Source: Bacteroidota bacterium
Lineage (GTDB): Bacteria > Bacteroidota > Bacteroidia > Bacteroidales > JAAUTT01
DNA length: 57,056 bases
Direction of reading: 5' to 3'
Assembly: GCA_023429135.1 (NCBI GenBank)
Contig: JAEYWD010000048.1
Span: forward strand, 1-57,056
Part shown: piece after piece, positions 8,851 through 17,078 of the stretch
Layout of the letters: each line of letters begins with the position of its first letter
Position numbering within the stretch: position 1 is the first letter of the stretch
Translations under genes and position numbers: made by a program
The notes under the pieces: model-generated
Databases searched by the model: none
Told to the model about the DNA's origin: nothing
Seen by the model: the letters and a program-made list of their open reading frames with translations, nothing else

Positions 8851-9063
8851 CTAAGATTCTTTTTCGTTCTTTACCTGGGGTTGAACTTCGCATGCCTGCG
8901 AATAGCACCCACATCCGGTATTAAAAACCGTTTGGATGCCAAAAAACAGCGCGGGGAAAAGGAAAAACCAATCTTTGCCGGCAACTGCCATCGCTATAAA
9001 CCCAACGGTAAATATTCCTTTAAATATACGAGCTAATGGCCAGAATTTCCAATCGATATTCAT
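8851..9063 (-). CDS. Small DUF2892/YgaP-type membrane protein
   Basis: A 70-residue protein with two hydrophobic helices (about 13-30 and 33-47) separated by a short polar turn, and a Cys-bearing tail NTGCGCYSQAC. The layout resembles the YgaP-like transmembrane domain (DUF2892), often found beside rhodanese, thioredoxin or arsenic genes. It is the promoter-proximal gene of the five-gene operon and its stop is two bases before the methyltransferase start. The thiol-rich tail suggests handling of sulfur or metalloid at the inner membrane (inference). Its biochemical role is not known. Confidence 0.75.
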   Translation of the reverse strand: MNIDWKFWPLARIFKGIFTVGFIAMAVAGKDWFFLFPALFFGIQTVFNTGCGCYSQACEVQPQVKNEKES

Positions 9064-9085
9064 TTTTTTTAATCTTTTAGTTCAG

Positions 9086-9093
9086 CAAACATA
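9086..9093 (-). promoter_or_regulatory. Bacteroidota -7 promoter element for the SPASM/ArsM operon
   Basis: On the minus strand TATGTTTG matches the Bacteroidota -7 consensus TAnnTTTG exactly and sits about 22 bases upstream of the DUF2892 start codon. No convincing -33 element was seen. One promoter here could drive all five genes down to 6196. Confidence 0.6.
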
Positions 9094-9210
9094 CTTATTT
9101 TAATCTACGGGTTGAAGTGCTGCCGATTGATATGTATCATGTAATTTATTGTTCTTGGTCAAGAGAAAAGATGGTGCTAATAAGATGGGGAGGCAGTTAT
9201 CGTTCAGCAT

Positions 9211-9516
9211 TTGCCCTTATTTAACAAAGATCCCAATACTATTAACAAAGATCCCAATACTCTCAGTGAAGATCCCAACACTCTCAATGAAGATCCCAAT
9301 ACTCTCAGTGAAGATCCCAACACTCTCAGTGAAGATCCCAATACTCTTAGTGAAGATCCCAATACTCTTAGTGAGGATCCCAATACTCTTAGTGAAGATC
9401 CCAATACTCTTAGTGAGGATCCCAATACTATTAACGAAGATCCCAATTCAATTAGTGACGATCCCAATTGGATTAGCGACGGGTCCAAAGTTAAGTGCGT
9501 TTGTCGTGGCAGATAA
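9211..9516 (+). CDS. Possible heptad-repeat protein (DPNTLSE repeats)
   Basis: A 101-residue frame across the 21-bp tandem repeat reads as about 12 copies of DPNTLSE. Differences between repeat units in this frame are largely synonymous (AAT/AAC, CTC/CTT, GAA/GAG), which is what one expects if this frame is translated. Against this, the only start is a TTG at 9211, no signal peptide or ribosome site is seen, and the repeat is open in other frames too, including an ATG-started plus-strand frame from 9185. I treat it as an uncertain gene. Confidence 0.25.
   Translation: MPLFNKDPNTINKDPNTLSEDPNTLNEDPNTLSEDPNTLSEDPNTLSEDPNTLSEDPNTLSEDPNTLSEDPNTINEDPNSISDDPNWISDGSKVKCVCRGR
9229..9480. repeat. 21-bp tandem repeat, 12 units
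   Basis: Twelve head-to-tail 21-bp units of the type gatcccaatactctyagtga plus one base, with a decayed thirteenth unit from 9481. The gatccca core is almost invariant. The array sits in the space between the divergent SPASM/ArsM operon and ychF. It could be a translated heptad repeat, a slippage-prone regulatory array, or a multimeric protein-binding site; sequence alone does not decide. Confidence 0.95.
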
Positions 9517-9578
9517 GTGAATTCGTTTTGCAGGTTGCCCTGAATGCATTAACTTAGCAGCCCTTAAAAATTGATGAT

Positions 9579-10682
9579 ATGGGTTTACAATGTGGTATTG
9601 TTGGATTGCCGAATGTAGGGAAGTCTACGCTGTTTAACTGTTTGTCGAGTGCTCGGGCGCAGGCAGCAAATTTTCCTTTTTGTACTATTGAGCCGAATGT
9701 CGGTGTAATTACTGTTCCCGATGAAAGGCTGATTAAACTTTCGGAGATAGATAAACCTCAGAAACTCGTTCCAACAACTGTTGAGATTGTCGATATTGCC
9801 GGTTTGGTGAAAGGCGCCAGTAAAGGAGAAGGTTTGGGGAATAAATTTCTGGCCAATATTCGCGAAACCGATGCTATTATTCATGTGCTTCGCTGTTTCG
9901 ACGACGACAATGTTACGCATGTGGATGGATCGGTTAACCCTGTTCGCGACAAAGAGATTATTGATGCCGAACTCCAGTTGAAGGATCTTGAAACCATTGA
10001 AAGCAGGATTGCCAAAGTTCAGAAACAAGCTCAGAGCGGAGGCGATAAAAATGCAAAACGGCTATACGAAATTCTTATTCAGTATAAAGAGGCTCTTGAG
10101 GCCGGAAAATCGGCAAGAACTATTGTGATTGACAATAAGGAAGATCAGAAACTTGCCCATGATTTATTTTTGCTTACTGACAAGCCCATTATGTACGTTT
10201 GTAATGTGGATGAGAAATCGGCTGTTAATGGAAATAAATATGTTGATGCTGTAAAGGAAGCGATCAAAGAAGAGAATGCTGAACTATTGATGCTGGCCGC
10301 AAAAACCGAATCGGAGATTGCTGAACTCGAAACATTTGAAGAGCGACAGATGTTTTTGGAAGAAGCGGGTCTGAAAGAATCGGGAGTTTCTCGTCTTATA
10401 AAATCAGCCTATCATCTTTTAAAACTTCAAACTTATTTTACTACAGGTCCAGACGAAACCCGCGCCTGGACATTTGTTCAGGGAATTAAAGCTCCTCAGG
10501 CTGCCGGGATTATTCATACCGATTTTGAAAGAGGCTTTATTCGTGCTGAAGTGATTAAGTACGACGATTATGTGAAGTTGGGATCGGAATCGGCATGCCG
10601 CGATGCTGGAAAAATTTCGGTAGAAGGTAAGGAGTATGTTGTGCAGGATGGCGATATTATGCATTTCCGTTTTAACGTATAA
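9579..10682 (+). CDS. ychF: Redox-regulated ATPase/GTPase YchF
   Basis: A 367-residue Obg-family P-loop protein. The G1 motif is GLPNVGKST at the N-terminus, followed by the YchF signature FPFCTIEPNVG, the G3 block DIAGLVKGASKGEGLGN, and the C-terminal TGS domain (about 280-367) ending DGDIMHFRFNV. YchF binds the ribosome, prefers ATP over GTP in studied bacteria, and is linked to stress responses. The length is typical (363-370). It is preceded by the 21-bp repeat array and appears to be transcribed alone. Confidence 0.97.
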   Translation: MGLQCGIVGLPNVGKSTLFNCLSSARAQAANFPFCTIEPNVGVITVPDERLIKLSEIDKPQKLVPTTVEIVDIAGLVKGASKGEGLGNKFLANIRETDAIIHVLRCFDDDNVTHVDGSVNPVRDKEIIDAELQLKDLETIESRIAKVQKQAQSGGDKNAKRLYEILIQYKEALEAGKSARTIVIDNKEDQKLAHDLFLLTDKPIMYVCNVDEKSAVNGNKYVDAVKEAIKEENAELLMLAAKTESEIAELETFEERQMFLEEAGLKESGVSRLIKSAYHLLKLQTYFTTGPDETRAWTFVQGIKAPQAAGIIHTDFERGFIRAEVIKYDDYVKLGSESACRDAGKISVEGKEYVVQDGDIMHFRFNV

Positions 10683-10690
10683 AACTTTTG

Positions 10691-10716
10691 TTTGGCTCAG
10701 TTTCTTTTGAGTCAAA
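10691..10716 (+). terminator. Hairpin after ychF
   Basis: A 9-bp stem (tttggctca / tgagtcaaa, one G:T pair) follows the ychF stop. It is not followed by a clear T run, so termination efficiency is doubtful. Confidence 0.35.
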
Positions 10717-10737
10717 CATCACAGGCTTAGCCAAAGG

Positions 10738-12405
10738 ATGCTTATGATAAGAAGGTTATTTGTAAGCGCATTTGTTTTTTTCTTAATGGTTAATAACTCC
10801 GTTAGCCAGCAAAGAAAAATCTCTGTTGCCGATAGCATCCTGAGCGCCCGGGGCGAAATCTGTTTTTCTTTCTCCTCATCTTATTTTAATTCAGAACTTG
10901 GTAAAATTCTTTCAATCAAAAGTATTGGAGAGAAAGTACTTGCCTATGCCAATAAGAGTAGCTTCGACCGATTTCTGGAATTAAACATAGATTATGAGCT
11001 TCTGCCGGAGAATTTTCCTGTTAGCCGCTTAAAATCAACTTCAGCATCAAATCCCGATCTTGTTTATCCTTCATATTCTGCTTATCTGCAAATAATGCAG
11101 GGTTTTGAACAGAAATATAATCCGATTTGTGAATTGCATCAAACAGGGCTTTCGGTGCAGGGAAGAAAGCTTCTGGCCCTTAAAATATCAGGCAAAGGTA
11201 CAATGCAGTCCAAACCCTCTGTTTTGCTCACCAGTACCATTCACGGGAATGAACTTGTCGGATATAAACTATCCTTATGGCTGATCGAATACTTGCTTGA
11301 AAATTATAATAAGGATTTACGAATTGCAAAGCTGTTGGATGAAACAGAAATATGGATCAATCCTTTAGCAAATCCCGATGGTACTTTTTACGGAGGTGAT
11401 AATACCGTTGTGCAGGCCAAGCGATTTAACAGCAATAATCTCGATCTGAATCGTAATTTTCCCGATCCGGAAGAGGGGCAACATCCTGACAATGCTGAAC
11501 GACAGCCCGAAACTGCTGCGCTAATGGGTTTTTATAAATCGGAACAAGTAGTTTTATCCGCGGCACTTCATACTGGTGATGAACTTATTAATTATCCCTG
11601 GGATACATGGTCAAAATTACATGCCGATAATGATTGGTATCGCTTAATTTCCCGGAATTATGTCGACCTGGTTCATACGAAAAACCGGCTCTATATGACC
11701 GATTTCGAGAATGGTATAACAAATGGTTTCTCCTGGTACAGGATTACCGGAGGATTGCAGGATTATGTCAATTATTTTCTAAATAGCCGCGAAATTACTG
11801 TTGAAATGAGTAGAGTCGATATGCCCGATTCTGTAGCTCTTGTTAAGCTTTGGGATTATAACCGGGAAGCTCTTGTAGATTTTCTCGAACAAAGTCAATA
11901 TGGATTTACAGGGAAAATTACGAACAAAGAAACCGGTAATCCGTTGAAAGCTAAAGTTGAGCTGTTAAATCACGATAAAGACAACTCCTGGGTATTCAGC
12001 AATAACGAATCGGGAATATTTTACCGGTTTGTGGCGCCCGGGAATTATTCTTTGAAAATTTCAGCTCCCGGATTTTTGCCTTTTAAGGATGAATTCTCCA
12101 TTGGAGCTAAAGAACGAAAGATCATCAACGTAAATTTAGAATCCAACAACGACTTTGTGGCTGTTTACCCCAATCCTTTTCAAACAACCATTAACCTGTT
12201 ATTTAAAAATGAAGTACAGGCTGATGATGAAATTCAGATATCGTTAACGGATATGACCGGAAGAATGGTTTTCAAAAGCATTATTAATAATTACACTGGT
12301 AATGCTGTTGAATTAACAATTCCTTCAGTTCCCGATGGGCTTTATATCCTGAAACTTCACTCAAAAGATTTCTCGGAAAATTTTGAGGTGTTGAAGATAA
12401 AATAA
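10738..12405 (+). CDS. Secreted M14 zinc carboxypeptidase with T9SS sorting domain
   Basis: A 555-residue secreted protein with a signal peptide (residues 1-24). The M14 domain has the zinc ligands HGNE in STIHGNELVG and a later His in ALHTGDELINYPW, the substrate-binding LNRNFP, and a catalytic Glu in EITVEMSRV. A carboxypeptidase regulatory-like beta-sandwich follows (about 390-465). The last 80 residues, with YPNPF and GLYILKL, form the type A sorting domain for type IX secretion. It likely removes C-terminal residues from peptides outside the cell or at its surface. The sorting domain indicates that the organism has a type IX secretion system, consistent with gldD and gldE nearby. Confidence 0.93.
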   Translation: MLMIRRLFVSAFVFFLMVNNSVSQQRKISVADSILSARGEICFSFSSSYFNSELGKILSIKSIGEKVLAYANKSSFDRFLELNIDYELLPENFPVSRLKSTSASNPDLVYPSYSAYLQIMQGFEQKYNPICELHQTGLSVQGRKLLALKISGKGTMQSKPSVLLTSTIHGNELVGYKLSLWLIEYLLENYNKDLRIAKLLDETEIWINPLANPDGTFYGGDNTVVQAKRFNSNNLDLNRNFPDPEEGQHPDNAERQPETAALMGFYKSEQVVLSAALHTGDELINYPWDTWSKLHADNDWYRLISRNYVDLVHTKNRLYMTDFENGITNGFSWYRITGGLQDYVNYFLNSREITVEMSRVDMPDSVALVKLWDYNREALVDFLEQSQYGFTGKITNKETGNPLKAKVELLNHDKDNSWVFSNNESGIFYRFVAPGNYSLKISAPGFLPFKDEFSIGAKERKIINVNLESNNDFVAVYPNPFQTTINLLFKNEVQADDEIQISLTDMTGRMVFKSIINNYTGNAVELTIPSVPDGLYILKLHSKDFSENFEVLKIK

Positions 12406-12406
12406 A

Positions 12407-13129
12407 TCAAGCCTCACTATCAAGAACCTTATCCGGAGCAAAGTATTGCTCAAGTTCTTCCAGCGCATTTTTGTTGTCCGTAATGTCTCTGATTAATTTT
12501 CCTTTTTCAAGCAAAACAATACGGCGGCAAATTTCGGTAACATGGTTCAGGTCGTGGCTCGAAACCAGAATCGTAGTTCCGGCTTTTTCGTTTAGCTTCA
12601 CTAGAATGCGTTTCAATAAAATCTGGGAAGTAGGATCAAGTCCGTCGAAAGGTTCATCGAGCACCAACACTTTAGGTTCGGTGATAATGGCTGAGATAAT
12701 CCCGATTTTTTGTTTATTTCCTTTTGAGAAATCGCGGATGTACTTTTTTCTTTCACCAAAAATTTCGTCAGTAAGGAAGTTTTTGTATTCGGTGAGTTTG
12801 TTTTCTACATCAGGTTTTGTCAATCCGTAAGTTTCGCCAATAAAGTGGAAATACTCGTATGGTGTAAGAAATCCGATCAGAAAGGATTCGTCGAGATAAG
12901 ATGCAGTGTAATCCTTCCAGTTTTCGGATGATGAAACTACATATTCTCCGGAACGGATTTCTCCTTTGCTGGCACGGATTAAATCGAGTAATAACCGGAA
13001 CAAGGTAGTTTTTCCGGCTCCGTTATTGCCAACAAGTCCGAATAATTCACCCTGGTTTATTTGAAGACTTTCTATATCGAGAACAATTCGTTCGTTATAA
13101 GCTTTTATTAAGTTTTGAACAGTAATCAT
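12407..13129 (-). CDS. ABC transporter ATP-binding protein
   Basis: A 240-residue ATPase with Walker A GNNGAGKTT, signature FSKGNKQKIG (an SxGxxQ variant), Walker B VLVLDEPFDGLDP and switch His in SSHDLNH. It follows the DUF5687 membrane protein by 10 bases on the same strand and is its probable partner in a two-gene exporter. The stop lies one base from the convergent carboxypeptidase stop. The substrate is unknown. Confidence 0.93.
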   Translation of the reverse strand: MITVQNLIKAYNERIVLDIESLQINQGELFGLVGNNGAGKTTLFRLLLDLIRASKGEIRSGEYVVSSSENWKDYTASYLDESFLIGFLTPYEYFHFIGETYGLTKPDVENKLTEYKNFLTDEIFGERKKYIRDFSKGNKQKIGIISAIITEPKVLVLDEPFDGLDPTSQILLKRILVKLNEKAGTTILVSSHDLNHVTEICRRIVLLEKGKLIRDITDNKNALEELEQYFAPDKVLDSEA

Positions 13130-13139
13130 GTGTTTATTT

Positions 13140-14624
13140 TTAAGCGGTTAGTTTTCTGAAACCTTCTAAGTTTTTATATTTTCTTGAAATGAACTTTCTT
13201 ATAATAATTTTTTCGAGCCAATACTTATGAAAAACTATAAACAGCAGGCCAATAGCGGCAATTGTAAGCAATGCCGGTGTTGGTCCGAAAAGGTAATTCA
13301 GAAGCAAATAGAGTAAAAAGGGAATCAGGAAGAAAGCAAACGACACTAAGAAGTGCTTCCCTTTTACCCCCTGGTAGTTGAAAAACTGGCCACCGGCAAG
13401 ATCCACCCGTGCATCGTTAAATGTTCCGAAATAAAAGATAATAAATTGAACAGGTCCAAGGACAAAAATTGTTAAAGATACCGGAACGAGAGGGTTTGCA
13501 TTAGCAACAATTACCAGGGTAATGTAAAGCGGAATAAAACTTACTGTAACCAATAAACTCATTATGTAATATTTAGCTAAAACATATTTTGTGAAATCGT
13601 TACGCCGTGCAAGAATACCATCGAAATAGGTACTTTCCCAGCTAAAGAGAAACTGGCCGTACATGATTGCTGCTAATCCCACTATCATAGATATAAAGTA
13701 AACCCCCATAGCACCCTGGGTCATTTTGTCGACATCACGTACCATAATATAAATCAGGTAAGCCCAAAAAATAGGCAACATTACCAAACCCTGACGAGGA
13801 CGCTTATTTCTGATAAGTAAGTTAGCTTCGAGCGCCATGTATTTCCCTGTCAAACCAAAACGGTCGAAAATTCCCATTCCCGGGAAACGGGCAAAACGTT
13901 CCTCGGAGTTTTTCCGTGTTTTAACTTCGTCCAGGTAAAAACCTGCCTGAAGCAAAGTGCGATTGAGATAATAGGCTAATGCCAATAAAAATATGATTAC
14001 AGTAAAGTACAGAATATTACCCTCAAGAAGCCCTGCGCCAAGCTGTGATGAAAGGTGTGCTGAGATATTTCCCGTTTTTTGCAGCATATAATTGAATGCT
14101 ACTAATATCAGAGGAATTACAGAGAAATAGAAGTTCTTTTGAGAAATGTACTGAAAGTAAATTGCCAGAAAGTTGTTTGTGATAAGCAATAGGAATATTC
14201 CGGCAATGTAAGGCAGGCAGCTTGTTTCGTTGGGAATAATTTGTGTACAGAACGGAATTACAATCAGCCAGGGTAAAAAGTTGAAAATATTCCAAAGGCT
14301 TTTGAGTAATAAATAGTGAATCACAGTGGCTCTTCTGAATTTAAATCTTAGATAAGGTACTACCTGGATAACCGGTAACGACTGCATCATAGAGCGAAAT
14401 AACAGATCAATCAAAAAATACCAGAGGATGAATGAATTAAATGTACTTACCGGGTCGCCTCCTATCTTGGTTAAAATTTCAGGTAGAGAAACCCCGATAT
14501 AAATGAAGAGCATGATCAGATAAAGCATCAATATGCCAAATACAATTTTACTTATCAGGTTTCTTCGCCAGGAAGCGTTTCGTATAACCGACTTCCAGTA
14601 ATGCGCGAAAAAGTGTTTTATCAT
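13140..14624 (-). CDS. DUF5687-type ABC permease
   Basis: A 494-residue polytopic membrane protein with roughly ten to twelve hydrophobic helices. The N-terminus has HYWKSVIRNASWRRNLISK, as I recall for the DUF5687 family of Bacteroidota. It carries no enzymatic motif. Together with the ATPase encoded 10 bases downstream it forms an ABC-2-like exporter whose cargo is unknown. The family assignment is from memory of its N-terminal pattern and its pairing with an ATPase. Confidence 0.8.
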   Translation of the reverse strand: MIKHFFAHYWKSVIRNASWRRNLISKIVFGILMLYLIMLFIYIGVSLPEILTKIGGDPVSTFNSFILWYFLIDLLFRSMMQSLPVIQVVPYLRFKFRRATVIHYLLLKSLWNIFNFLPWLIVIPFCTQIIPNETSCLPYIAGIFLLLITNNFLAIYFQYISQKNFYFSVIPLILVAFNYMLQKTGNISAHLSSQLGAGLLEGNILYFTVIIFLLALAYYLNRTLLQAGFYLDEVKTRKNSEERFARFPGMGIFDRFGLTGKYMALEANLLIRNKRPRQGLVMLPIFWAYLIYIMVRDVDKMTQGAMGVYFISMIVGLAAIMYGQFLFSWESTYFDGILARRNDFTKYVLAKYYIMSLLVTVSFIPLYITLVIVANANPLVPVSLTIFVLGPVQFIIFYFGTFNDARVDLAGGQFFNYQGVKGKHFLVSFAFFLIPFLLYLLLNYLFGPTPALLTIAAIGLLFIVFHKYWLEKIIIRKFISRKYKNLEGFRKLTA

Positions 14625-14675
14625 TTGTTTGGGTTAATTTCGATTTTTACTAAATACTAGTTAATCAACACGTTT

Positions 14676-15242
14676 TTACTTCCAGTTGAGTGTGTTGATG
14701 AGCTGTTCCACATCTTTTTTAAAGAAATCGATGGCTGGAGCTAACGAATCTTTATTGGGTTGGGTTTCAAAATATAGTGATCCCCGAAGGAAATGACGCA
14801 GGCTGTCGGTTAAGTAAAACTGGATGGAAGATGCGGCGTTGCCCCGTATGTCATAAATTATACCGTATACTTTTCTTTCGGGGAAATCAACCAGCAATTC
14901 GTCAATAGCGTCGGCTTTACGAACATGTTTGTATGCCAACTCATGCGAGTCCTCTACAAACTGATCGGAATTGCTTTTTATCTGTTTGTAGCTAAGATGA
15001 ATTTTGCTTTTGAATTTTGGGAATGAAACATTTATCCAACAGGGTTCGGCATTTTTATCCATGTCGCGCTCAATTTGGCCATAAACGGGGTATTCAAAAG
15101 TAAATGGGCAGGTGCTGTCGAACTTTTGATATGCCTTTTCAGGAAAATCGATTCGGAAATAGCCTCTCGGCTTTGGAGTATATGTTTGTGTGCACGAGAA
15201 GAATACACATAAAGTAAATGCAGTTAATAATATGTTTTTCAT
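14676..15242 (-). CDS. gldD: Gliding motility lipoprotein GldD
   Basis: A 188-residue lipoprotein. A signal peptide ends in the lipobox FFSC at about residue 16, then the GldD signature PRGYFRIDFPEKAYQ. GldD is required for gliding and type IX secretion in Flavobacterium, though homologues occur in non-gliding Bacteroidota. Its start overlaps the gldE stop by four bases (ATGA), the usual gldE-gldD coupling. Confidence 0.93.
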   Translation of the reverse strand: MKNILLTAFTLCVFFSCTQTYTPKPRGYFRIDFPEKAYQKFDSTCPFTFEYPVYGQIERDMDKNAEPCWINVSFPKFKSKIHLSYKQIKSNSDQFVEDSHELAYKHVRKADAIDELLVDFPERKVYGIIYDIRGNAASSIQFYLTDSLRHFLRGSLYFETQPNKDSLAPAIDFFKKDVEQLINTLNWK

Positions 15243-16570
15243 GATTCTTGACTATCCGTTTCTGGGTCTTTGTTAATTACAACTCTTATTTGTTTTATTC
15301 TCCTGTTGTCAATTTGCTCTATTACAAATGTAAATGGGTGAAATTCAATTTCGTCGCCGGTTTCGGGAATTTCTCCTTTAAGCTCCATAATAAGTCCAGC
15401 GATAGTATCAGCATCTCCGCGTACCTCGTCGAAGAAGCTCTCGTCACTTTGTGTAATTCTGTAGAAATCGCTCAGCAGTGTAATGCCGTCGAAAATGAAA
15501 GTGTTTTCGTCCAACTGGTGAAAGGTCTCTTCGTCTTCATCCGACTCGTCGGCTATCTCTCCTACAATCTCTTCAAGGATGTCTTCCAGGGTTACAATTC
15601 CTGTAGCGCCACCATACTCATCAATCACAATTGCCATATGAATTTTCTGGGTCTGAAGTTCCTTTAGAAGTTCTTTAACTTTTTTGGTTTCGGGAACAAA
15701 ATATGGTGGACGGATCAAGCTGTTCCAGTCGAAATTCTTCAGATCGGCTAAATGGGGGAGGAGGTCCTTTACATAAAGAATTCCCACAATATTATCAAAG
15801 ACTTCTGTAAAGACAGGTATCCTCGAGTACCCCGATTCTATAATTATCTGATAAAGAGCTTCGCCATCAGTGTCTTTGTCTACGCCAACTACATCAATTC
15901 TGGGTTTCAAAATTTTCTGAACGTCCATATTGCCAAAGTTAACAATGCCCTGCAGGATATTTTCCTCATCCGAATTGGGGTCGTTGGTTAATTCCAGTGC
16001 ATTTGAAATATCTTCAATCGAAATCTGATATTTGCCGTTCTGAATTCGTTTTCCCTGTTTGTTAGTGAGTTTTCCAATAAAATAAGAGATAGGACTGAAC
16101 AGAATCTCCACAAACTTCACAGGATAGGCAAATGTGTAAATATACTTTTCGGCAATTATGGCAAAATAGCGGGGGATAAGTTCTGTGAAAACCAAAACGA
16201 ACAACGAAAGAAAAATAGCCAGAATGGTTGTCAGAAACCAGTCACAGTTATCGAGAAATGTCAGTTGCTTTATAAATGGTAGTAAAAGGAAAAAGTTAAG
16301 AACGATAATTACCATTGTAGTGATCGATACTGTCAAATGGAGTTTTTCCGGGTCTTTTGAATAGTTCAGAATAATTTCGCTGCGACGATCTTTTTGCTCT
16401 TCCAGCTTTTCCAGCGCTGCAATGCTTAGTGCATTAACTGCAACCTCGGCTCCTGATATTAGCATCGCAACTATTAATAATAAAAAGGATACTCCTGCAA
16501 TTAATGCGAAATTAACAATGTCTAAAAGCGCGATAAATGCAGGAGTATAATGAAAATAATCTGTTTCCAA
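15239..16570 (-). CDS. gldE: Gliding motility-associated CNNM/CBS protein GldE
   Basis: A 443-residue protein of the CorC/HlyC/CNNM type. It has an N-terminal DUF21-like membrane region with about four helices (residues 15-165), a paired CBS domain (about 205-330) and a C-terminal transporter-associated domain. GldE works with GldD in gliding and type IX secretion, and the CNNM architecture suggests divalent cation handling. It lies in the conserved mutY-ssb-gldE-gldD order, 22 bases after ssb. Confidence 0.93.
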   Translation of the reverse strand: METDYFHYTPAFIALLDIVNFALIAGVSFLLLIVAMLISGAEVAVNALSIAALEKLEEQKDRRSEIILNYSKDPEKLHLTVSITTMVIIVLNFFLLLPFIKQLTFLDNCDWFLTTILAIFLSLFVLVFTELIPRYFAIIAEKYIYTFAYPVKFVEILFSPISYFIGKLTNKQGKRIQNGKYQISIEDISNALELTNDPNSDEENILQGIVNFGNMDVQKILKPRIDVVGVDKDTDGEALYQIIIESGYSRIPVFTEVFDNIVGILYVKDLLPHLADLKNFDWNSLIRPPYFVPETKKVKELLKELQTQKIHMAIVIDEYGGATGIVTLEDILEEIVGEIADESDEDEETFHQLDENTFIFDGITLLSDFYRITQSDESFFDEVRGDADTIAGLIMELKGEIPETGDEIEFHPFTFVIEQIDNRRIKQIRVVINKDPETDSQES

Positions 16571-16592
16571 AGGGTTATTTTTGATTCAACAA

Positions 16593-17033
16593 TCAGAATG
16601 GAAGATCGTCGGTGGGCGACATTTCACCGATTGAATCTACAGGTTCAGAGCTGGTTGCGGACGATGACTGGTAATTCTGTTCACCCGACTGCTGGCCACC
16701 TCCCGAATTCGGACGTCCTAACAATTGAAGGTTGTCTCCTAAAATTTCGGTTGTATATCTTTTATTACCATCTTTATCATCCCATGAGCGGCTCCGTATT
16801 TTTCCCTCAATATAAATCTGGGATCCTTTTCTGATATATTTTTCTGCAATTTCGGCCAGACCTCGCCAGAGAACAATATTGTGCCACTCGGTGTTGGTTA
16901 CTTTTTCGCCATTTTTGTTTTTGTACGATTCGCTGGTTGCCAGGCTAAATGTAGCAACTGCTACGTTGTTGTCCAGGTGCCTTATTTCAGGATCCTTTCC
17001 AACGTTTCCAAGTAAAATTACTTTGTTTATCAT
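16593..17033 (-). CDS. ssb: Single-stranded DNA-binding protein
   Basis: A 146-residue protein with an OB-fold domain (about 1-105) beginning MINKVILLGNVGKDPEIR, a Gly/Gln/Ser-rich flexible linker, and the acidic tail DDLPF that docks replication and repair partners. It lies between mutY and gldE. Confidence 0.97.
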   Translation of the reverse strand: MINKVILLGNVGKDPEIRHLDNNVAVATFSLATSESYKNKNGEKVTNTEWHNIVLWRGLAEIAEKYIRKGSQIYIEGKIRSRSWDDKDGNKRYTTEILGDNLQLLGRPNSGGGQQSGEQNYQSSSATSSEPVDSIGEMSPTDDLPF

Positions 17034-17078
17034 GGTTATAATTATTAGGTAGGTAAAAATACAATATTTTTTGAATCA

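Noticed and set aside
8849..8914. Longer N-terminus for the ArsM-family methyltransferase starting at 8914
   Set aside because: The added 22 residues overlap the DUF2892 gene and are Arg/Lys-rich without family resemblance; the ATG at 8848 gives the expected start and operon spacing.
9149..9520. Plus-strand frame reading KIPILSV-type repeats, and a minus-strand frame reading LGSSLRV repeats, across the 21-bp array
   Set aside because: In these frames unit-to-unit differences change amino acids more often than in the DPNTLSE frame; they are most likely by-products of a repeat whose length is a multiple of three.
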